DNA of 10,023 bases from Nitrospinae bacterium CG22_combo_CG10-13_8_21_14_all_47_10. Lineage in GTDB: Bacteria; Nitrospinota; Nitrospinia; Nitrospinales; VA-1. The first letter of the stretch is position 1. Each line of letters begins with the position of its first letter. Of the stretch, positions 5,833 to 10,023 are shown one piece after another. The stretch is taken from assembly GCA_002786505.1 (NCBI GenBank), contig PCTK01000195.1, positions 435 to 10,457 of the forward strand. Reading direction: 5' to 3'. The translations under genes were made by a program, and so were the position numbers. A model generated the notes under the pieces. It was not told where the DNA came from. It saw nothing but the letters and a program-made list of their open reading frames with translations, and ran no database searches.

Positions 5833-6615
5833 TCAGGAAAAAAACGGGTTTAAACCCGCTGTGTGATCCGTTTCATCGAAAATTGCACCCACCTTGGGCA
5901 CGGCCGTCCTGAACGAAGTATGAATTCCCTGTTTGAGGGTCAAATCGGCGGCACTACACCCTTGGCATCCTCCCCCCATTTTTATGGTAACCGAGTTTCC
6001 CTTGACTGCCATCAGGGTGACGTTACCACCATGCCCGGCCACTCCCGGATTCACCTCAGTATCAATCACTTTCTGAATGCCTTCGCGAATTTCTTCCTCT
6101 GAAGGCAGTTCGGCAATAATTTTTTCTGAGATAAGAGCTTCACCAGCCTGTACTACCCCCCGGATCGCCGTACCAACTTCTTTTGCCAGAGGAACCCAGT
6201 CAAACAAGGTTTTATCTTTTCGGGTGATGGTTACGGTGTACTCACACACCAGCACTGTTTCCACGTCCTCAAGACAAAAAAGAGCCTCTGCCAAGGGCGA
6301 TCCCGCGGCACTTTCAAAATCTGGAAAATACCAGGAGTTTCCGTTCATCAAAGGACGGTTAACCGTAAACAAGCACTGGTCGCCCGTTGGCGAAGGTTTT
6401 GCCTTGATTAAAACTGCAGGGGAATTTTCAGGGAAAATGCTTTCGGAAATAGCCGGAATCTGTAGAACGTGACGAACCTCAGGAAAACCTGGATTCGCTT
6501 CAGGTTCTGGCGCAGAAACCGCTTCCTCTACGGGTTGTTGCTCTTCAACCACAACGGGTGATTCGGACTCTGCATCCCGCTTCATCCCGGTAAAAATTTT
6601 CTTTATAAAGTTCAA
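5833..6615 (-). CDS. Nfu/NifU-type iron-sulfur cluster scaffold or carrier
   Basis: The likely role is to hold or carry an Fe-S cluster and pass it to client enzymes in the cytoplasm. The 260-residue protein has an acidic, Pro/Glu-rich N-terminal segment (about 11-45). An Nfu N-terminal domain follows (about 66-152; KAKPSPTGDQCLF, FPDFESAAGSPLAEALFCLEDVETVLV, ITRKDKTLFDW). A NifU C-terminal domain (about 173-245) ends the protein, with the cluster-binding C217-x-x-C220 in GGGCQGCSAADLTLKQGI. The domain order is that of Nfu1-type proteins rather than E. coli NfuA. I chose TTG at 6615 as the start: AGGAG (complement 6628-6624) lies eight bases upstream, and a consensus -10 box lies about 64 bp upstream. 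An open frame continues to an ATG at 6723, but that part overlaps the promoter and is not family-like. It is the first gene of an operon with the 114-residue unknown. Confidence 0.87.
   Translation of the reverse strand: MNFIKKIFTGMKRDAESESPVVVEEQQPVEEAVSAPEPEANPGFPEVRHVLQIPAISESIFPENSPAVLIKAKPSPTGDQCLFTVNRPLMNGNSWYFPDFESAAGSPLAEALFCLEDVETVLVCEYTVTITRKDKTLFDWVPLAKEVGTAIRGVVQAGEALISEKIIAELPSEEEIREGIQKVIDTEVNPGVAGHGGNVTLMAVKGNSVTIKMGGGCQGCSAADLTLKQGIHTSFRTAVPKVGAIFDETDHTAGLNPFFS
5838..5858 (-). terminator. Terminator-like hairpin in the last codons of the Nfu gene
   Basis: On the minus strand, the perfect 14 bp palindrome CGGGTTTAAACCCG (5845-5858) is followed directly by seven Ts (5844-5838). 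It would fold as a 5 bp stem with a TTAA loop. It lies inside the coding sequence for the final AGLNPFF residues, just before the stop and the next gene's ribosome site. The stem is short, so partial termination (attenuation) is more likely than a full stop. Confidence 0.4.
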
Positions 6616-6816
6616 TGGATTATCTCCTATCCAAGTCGTTTGTCTCAACGGATACAACACTAACGCATTATTCTTGATATTATAACTGCCAAAATCACCC
6701 AAAAGTCGCAAATTCCCCGGCATTTTATTTCATATCATAGGGCTCGGCCCTGTACCTTTGTTTCTTCTTGCCTTTAGTATTTTTTCAACAGGTTTTCGAA
6801 CAACCTCATGTGTTCG
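6616..6816. other. Intergenic region between yraN and nfu
   Basis: About 200 bp without a credible gene. It holds the nfu ribosome site and -10 box, a small inverted repeat (AGGGC/GCCCT, 6739-6751, 3 nt centre), and most of the long hairpin that begins at the yraN stop. I see no T-run terminator in it on the minus strand, so polA-yraN transcripts might read into nfu. Confidence 0.5.
6679..6684 (-). promoter_or_regulatory. Candidate -10 box for the nfu operon
   Basis: A perfect TATAAT is present on the minus strand (complement 6684-6679). No good -35 lies at 16-18 bp; TTGCGA (complement 6711-6706) is 21 bp away. The predicted leader to the TTG at 6615 is about 57 nt. It lies inside the longer open frame to 6723, which supports the shorter start for the Nfu gene. 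Confidence 0.4.
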
Positions 6817-6825
6817 TCAAACCTG
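6789..6825 (-). repeat. Long hairpin spanning the yraN stop codon
   Basis: CAGGTTT (6789-6795) pairs with AAACCTG (6819-6825), and inside it CGAACA (6797-6802) pairs with TGTTCG (6811-6816). This gives 13 bp with a small 1x2 internal loop and an 8 nt end loop. It covers the last yraN codons and its TGA. There is no T-run after it on the minus strand, so it is not a textbook terminator; it may stabilise or process the 3' end of the transcript. Confidence 0.55.
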
Positions 6826-7182
6826 AAAAGCATTTACGACTAATTCAGTTTCCCATGAACCAGATGGATCGGATGTCAGTGCAACCACATCAAAGCGCAT
6901 GGGCCTGTCGCGAATTCTCTTCTGAGCCAGGAAGGTTTGGGCCGTCTGGATAATCTTTTTCTGTTTAGCGGGTGTCAAGGCGTATAGAGGATGGCCAAAT
7001 TCATGACTCGAACGCGCTTTGACTTCAATAAAAACGATCACGCCAGCTTGCTCGGCGATGATATCTATTTCCCCAACTTTCGAGCGAAAGTTTTTTTCAA
7101 GAATCCGGTAACCTTTCTTTTTCAAAAAAGCTATCGCGGCCGACTCACCCTCACGGCCAAATTGTAATCGTTTCTGAGTCAC
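6817..7182 (-). CDS. yraN: YraN family (UPF0102) endonuclease-like protein
   Basis: This 121-residue protein is a typical UPF0102/YraN member, with a Holliday-resolvase-like PD-(D/E)xK nuclease fold and a still poorly defined role in DNA or RNA processing. Signatures are FGREGESAAIAFLKKKGYRIL (N-terminal), GEIDII with E38 and D40, and FIEVKAR with E53 and K55, the expected metal and catalytic residues. The family-typical FGHP and RFDVVAL segments follow. The preferred start is GTG at 7182: GGAGG (complement 7193-7189) lies six bases upstream and the product has the normal family length. The frame stays open into the end of polA up to 7263, but that part is not YraN-like. It lies 50 nt downstream of polA in the same direction, probably co-transcribed. 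Confidence 0.92.
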   Translation of the reverse strand: MTQKRLQFGREGESAAIAFLKKKGYRILEKNFRSKVGEIDIIAEQAGVIVFIEVKARSSHEFGHPLYALTPAKQKKIIQTAQTFLAQKRIRDRPMRFDVVALTSDPSGSWETELVVNAFQV

Positions 7183-7232
7183 AGAGCACCTCCACTCGGT
7201 GTCCAGCCAACTAACAAGGATATTGCTGGCAG

Positions 7233-9911
7233 TTAATGGGCAGTGTTCCAATTCTCTCCCCACCCCATATCCACGACAAGAGGCACTTTAAGGGGAACCA
7301 CCTCTTCCATTCCTTTTTTTACCAAGGCCCTGATTTCCTGTTCCTCGTCTTCCGGGCATTCAAACAAAAGTTCATCGTGGACTTGCAGGATCATTCTGGA
7401 TTTTAGTTTTTTCTCACTGATCTTTTTTGCCAGTTGAATCATCGCCAGCTTGATCAGATCCGCCGCACTCCCTTGCACCGGCGAGTTGACCGCAACCCGT
7501 TCAGCCGCCTCACGCACTTGCCGGTTTTGGCTTTTAAGATCCGGCAGATACCGTTTCCGATTCATAATCGTCATTGTATAACCAACTTCCCTGGCTTGAG
7601 CCACGGTCTCTTCCATGTAAACTTTGACTTTTTTATAAAGCGCAAAATATTGGTCGATAAATTTTTTGGCATCCTTGGGGAAGATTTTTAATTGTCTGGA
7701 CAGGCCAAAAGCGCTCAAGCCGTAAACAATGCCAAAGTTCACCGCCTTGGCCATCCTTCTGGCTTCCGCATCCAGGCGATCGGGGGAAGTCCCGAATATT
7801 TCACAAGCGGTACGGGTATGGATATCTTCACCCATTTGGAAGGCTTCTATCAAAGCCTCATCTTCGGAGAGGTGAGCCAGAATTCGCAACTCCACCTGCG
7901 AGTAGTCTGCCGAAAGCAGGTAGTTACTTCCTTCGGCAGTAAATGCTTTTCTTATTTCACGTCCCATTTCAGTGCGAATAGGGATATTCTGCAGGTTCGG
8001 ATTACTGCTACTCAACCTCCCCGTCGCCGCTACCGTCTGGTTGAATGAGGTATGGACCCGCCCTGTCTTGCTAAAGATGTCCTCCTGCAAAGCATCGACG
8101 TAAGTGGATTTGAGCTTGCCCAGTTGCCTGTACGTCAAAATCATTTCGGGAAGATCGTGTTCCGCCGCCAGTTCTTCCAACACCGAGACGTCAGTGGAGT
8201 AACCACTCTTGGTTTTCTTGACAGCCGGCAACCCAAGTTTTTCGAACAAAATTACCGAAAGCTGTTTAGGGGAATTGATATTAAACTGCTCTCCGGCAAG
8301 GGAATATATTTGTTCCACACGATCTTCCATCATTTTCTGTATCTTTTTGGAAAGATTTTGCAGATGCTTTTGGTCAAGTTTCATCCCATGAATTTCCATC
8401 TCTGCCAAAACTTCTATAAGCGGCAGTTCCAGTTCCAGAAAAAGCTTCAGGTCATCACCTTTTAAAAGAGGGGAAAGTTTTTCATACAAACGCCAGGTGA
8501 TGTCCGCGTCTTCCGCCGCGTAATTGGTGGCCGATTCAACATCCACTTCATCAAACCCGATTTCTTTCGACGCGGTGCCCACCACATCCTTATATTTTAT
8601 GGTGGTGTGCCCCAGGAAATCCCTGGCCAAGTCGTCCAAATTGTGCCTTCTGCCATCTGGATTCAGAATGTAAGAGGCCAGCATGGTGTCAAAGGCAACC
8701 CCTCGCAAATTGACACCTTCATTCCTCAACACGATTAAATCGTATTTGATATTTTGGCCTACTTTCTTAAGTTGCGGGTCTTCGAATAATGGTTTGAGCT
8801 TCTTAAACACCCAATCAAGGCTCAATTGGTCTGGAACCCCCAAATAGCGGTGGGCCAACGGAATGTAACACGCCTCCCCTTCTTCACAGGATAACGAGAT
8901 CCCAACAACCCGAGCCCGTACCGGGTGCAAGCTGGTGGTTTCCAGATCCAGCGCAAAAATTTTTGATTTCTTTAATTTCTTTATCCACCTTTCCAGGTCG
9001 GCCTCAGCCAGAATGGTTTCATAATGACTCTCAAGGACAGGAGAAATTGAGCCCTCTCCCAGTTCCCCGAGAAGGGAGGAAAACTCGAATTCAGAAAACA
9101 GCTTTTTCAGTTCCGCATTATCAGGCGACTTAAACTTAAGGTTTTCGATTCCACCTTCCAGCTTGACGGATGTATTAATGGTTACCAATTGACGGCTGAG
9201 CAAGGCCATTTCTTTGTCCTGAACCAGTTTTTCCCTGAGCTTTACCTTGTCCACTTCATCAATGCGCTCATACAATTCCTGGATAGAACCAAATTTACGA
9301 ATGAGTTCCGAGGCCGTTTTGGGGCCGACCCCTTTAACACCTGGAATGTGGTCGCTGGAATCGCCCATCAACCCCATCACATCAATCACCCGGTCTGGAG
9401 TCACGCCAAATTTTTCTTCCACCTCTTCGACTCCAAACCATTGGTTTTTCATGGTATCGAGCATGCGTATATCCGGGCTGATCAACTGCATCATATCTTT
9501 ATCCCCACTAACAATAACAACCTTGAAACCCTCCTTTGCCGCCTTTGTTGCCAGGGTTCCAATTATGTCATCAGCCTCATAACCGGGAACCCTGACACCA
9601 TGAATGTTATAGGCCTGCACCAAAGGTTCAAAATAAGGAAATTGTTTTGCCAGGTCCTCAGGAGGTGCTGACCGGTTGGCCTTATAATCTGCATACATTT
9701 CGTGGCGGAACGTCTTTTCCTTACTGTCAAAAGCTACCGCCAGATAATCCGGTTTTTCATCTTTCACCACCTTCTGCAACATATTGATGAATCCATACAA
9801 GGCATTTGTGGGAAATCCTTTGGATGTGGACAAAAATTGCCGGATTCCAAAATAGGCCCGAAAAATGTAGGAAGACCCATCTATAAGATAGAGGGATTTA
9901 GCTTTGCTCAT
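7233..9911 (-). CDS. polA: DNA polymerase I with 5' nuclease and proofreading domains
   Basis: This 892-residue enzyme fills gaps, removes RNA primers and takes part in repair. All three domains are present. The 5'-3' nuclease (about 1-290) shows LIDGSSYIFRAY with D11, GYEADD (110-115), SGDKDM (135-140), GDSSDHIPG and the GVGPKTA helix-hairpin-helix. The 3'-5' exonuclease (about 300-490) keeps all catalytic residues: D322 and E324 (DLET), D401 (NIKYD), and Y464/D468, so proofreading should be active; many polA proteins have lost these. The polymerase part (about 500-892) has motif A D669-YSQVELR, motif B R718/K722/F726/Y730, and motif C H845-DE. Phe at 726 is the E. coli-like state that disfavours dideoxy nucleotides. 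The ATG at 9911 has AGAGG five bases upstream. Length is normal for the family. Confidence 0.98.
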   Translation of the reverse strand: MSKAKSLYLIDGSSYIFRAYFGIRQFLSTSKGFPTNALYGFINMLQKVVKDEKPDYLAVAFDSKEKTFRHEMYADYKANRSAPPEDLAKQFPYFEPLVQAYNIHGVRVPGYEADDIIGTLATKAAKEGFKVVIVSGDKDMMQLISPDIRMLDTMKNQWFGVEEVEEKFGVTPDRVIDVMGLMGDSSDHIPGVKGVGPKTASELIRKFGSIQELYERIDEVDKVKLREKLVQDKEMALLSRQLVTINTSVKLEGGIENLKFKSPDNAELKKLFSEFEFSSLLGELGEGSISPVLESHYETILAEADLERWIKKLKKSKIFALDLETTSLHPVRARVVGISLSCEEGEACYIPLAHRYLGVPDQLSLDWVFKKLKPLFEDPQLKKVGQNIKYDLIVLRNEGVNLRGVAFDTMLASYILNPDGRRHNLDDLARDFLGHTTIKYKDVVGTASKEIGFDEVDVESATNYAAEDADITWRLYEKLSPLLKGDDLKLFLELELPLIEVLAEMEIHGMKLDQKHLQNLSKKIQKMMEDRVEQIYSLAGEQFNINSPKQLSVILFEKLGLPAVKKTKSGYSTDVSVLEELAAEHDLPEMILTYRQLGKLKSTYVDALQEDIFSKTGRVHTSFNQTVAATGRLSSSNPNLQNIPIRTEMGREIRKAFTAEGSNYLLSADYSQVELRILAHLSEDEALIEAFQMGEDIHTRTACEIFGTSPDRLDAEARRMAKAVNFGIVYGLSAFGLSRQLKIFPKDAKKFIDQYFALYKKVKVYMEETVAQAREVGYTMTIMNRKRYLPDLKSQNRQVREAAERVAVNSPVQGSAADLIKLAMIQLAKKISEKKLKSRMILQVHDELLFECPEDEEQEIRALVKKGMEEVVPLKVPLVVDMGWGENWNTAH

Positions 9912-9942
9912 AACAACCTCTCAAGGATAAAAATACCGACCA

Positions 9943-9971
9943 AGTATAAAGTCGTGGCTTTACCGTGTCTA
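9943..9971 (-). promoter_or_regulatory. sigma70-type promoter for polA
   Basis: On the minus strand TAGACA (complement 9971-9966, 5/6 to -35) and TATACT (complement 9948-9943, 5/6 to -10) are 17 bp apart. Transcription would begin near 9936, a leader of about 25 nt before the ATG at 9911. The spacing and both boxes are good; based on motif match only. Confidence 0.5.
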
Positions 9972-9986
9972 ATTAATTGTGTTACT

Positions 9987-10004
9987 ATCAGAATTACTTC
10001 TGAT
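9987..10004. repeat. Inverted repeat upstream of the polA promoter
   Basis: ATCAGAA (9987-9993) and TTCTGAT (9998-10004) form a 7 bp inverted repeat with a 4 nt centre, about 50 to 70 bp upstream of the predicted polA start. It could be an operator or activator site for polA or for a gene beyond the right edge. It may also be chance in AT-rich sequence. Confidence 0.35.
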
Positions 10005-10023
10005 TATGAACTAATTGAATTAA

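Noticed and set aside
5845..5858. Palindrome as a restriction or operator site
   Set aside because: It is inside coding sequence and followed by a T-run in the gene's direction; a terminator-like hairpin explains it better.
6077..6472. Plus-strand open frame of 131 codons opposite nfu
   Set aside because: It is opposite the Nfu domains, which have clear motifs; the peptide is Ser/Pro-rich and typical of an antisense shadow.
6616..6723. N-terminal extension of the Nfu protein to an ATG at 6723
   Set aside because: The ATG has no good ribosome site, the extra 36 residues are not family-like, and the stretch contains a TATAAT box; TTG at 6615 has AGGAG upstream.
7183..7263. N-terminal extension of YraN into polA
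   Set aside because: It is not similar to YraN and lacks a ribosome site; GTG at 7182 has GGAGG six bases upstream.
9189..9671. Open frames of 111-160 codons on the plus strand opposite polA
   Set aside because: They mirror the highly conserved 5' nuclease coding region and have no recognisable protein features.
1..10023. CRISPR, tRNA/rRNA, insertion sequences, phage or defence genes
   Set aside because: I saw no regularly spaced repeats, tRNA-like cloverleaf, transposase or integrase motifs; all large genes are household or transport functions.

Overview
The window looks like ordinary chromosome from a Gram-negative bacterium. The evidence is two proteins with export signals, a hexameric-type citrate synthase with its NADH-site residues, a ClpS adaptor, a periplasmic DUF3108 protein and a proofreading DNA polymerase I. 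Base composition is balanced and Shine-Dalgarno sites are mostly strong (GGAGG-like). Three genes appear to start with TTG or GTG. The lineage cannot be fixed from sequence alone; a Nitrospinota- or deltaproteobacteria-like organism is a low-confidence guess. I see no transposase, integrase, phage gene, CRISPR array, tRNA or rRNA.

Layout, left to right. (1) 111-566 (+) is a small secreted protein with two cysteines and its own terminator. (2) 719-1135 (+) is a one-domain DUF1566/Lcl protein behind an extended -10 promoter. (3) 2731-1137 (-) is a two-gene operon: an SLC1-family acidic amino acid/cation symporter and a half-length TauE/SafE permease, joined by a TTGA stop/start overlap. (4) 2856-4148 (+) is citrate synthase, divergent from the symporter across about 124 bp that holds opposed candidate promoters and a direct repeat. 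(5) 4487-4167 (-) is ClpS, converging on citrate synthase. (6) 4597-5502 (+) is an exported DUF3108 protein. (7) 6615-5480 (-) is an operon of an Nfu-type Fe-S scaffold and a 114-residue unknown protein; the latter overlaps the end of the DUF3108 gene tail to tail. (8) 9911-6817 (-) is polA followed by yraN.

Working together: citrate synthase (TCA entry), Nfu (Fe-S cluster delivery), ClpS (N-degron proteolysis) and PolA/YraN (DNA repair and possible nucleic acid processing) are household functions. The symporter/TSUP pair is the most system-like unit; one hypothesis is uptake of an acidic amino acid or sulfonated analogue coupled with anion or sulfite export. The genes are tightly packed: three convergent pairs end 1 nt apart, 18 nt apart and overlapping by 23 nt.

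No clearly new multi-gene system is visible. The items most worth a second look are the unknown protein co-encoded with Nfu, a terminator-like hairpin in the last codons of nfu, an apparent D/N swap in the ClpS N-degron pocket, the symporter/half-TSUP coupling, and the repeats in the symporter/gltA intergenic region.
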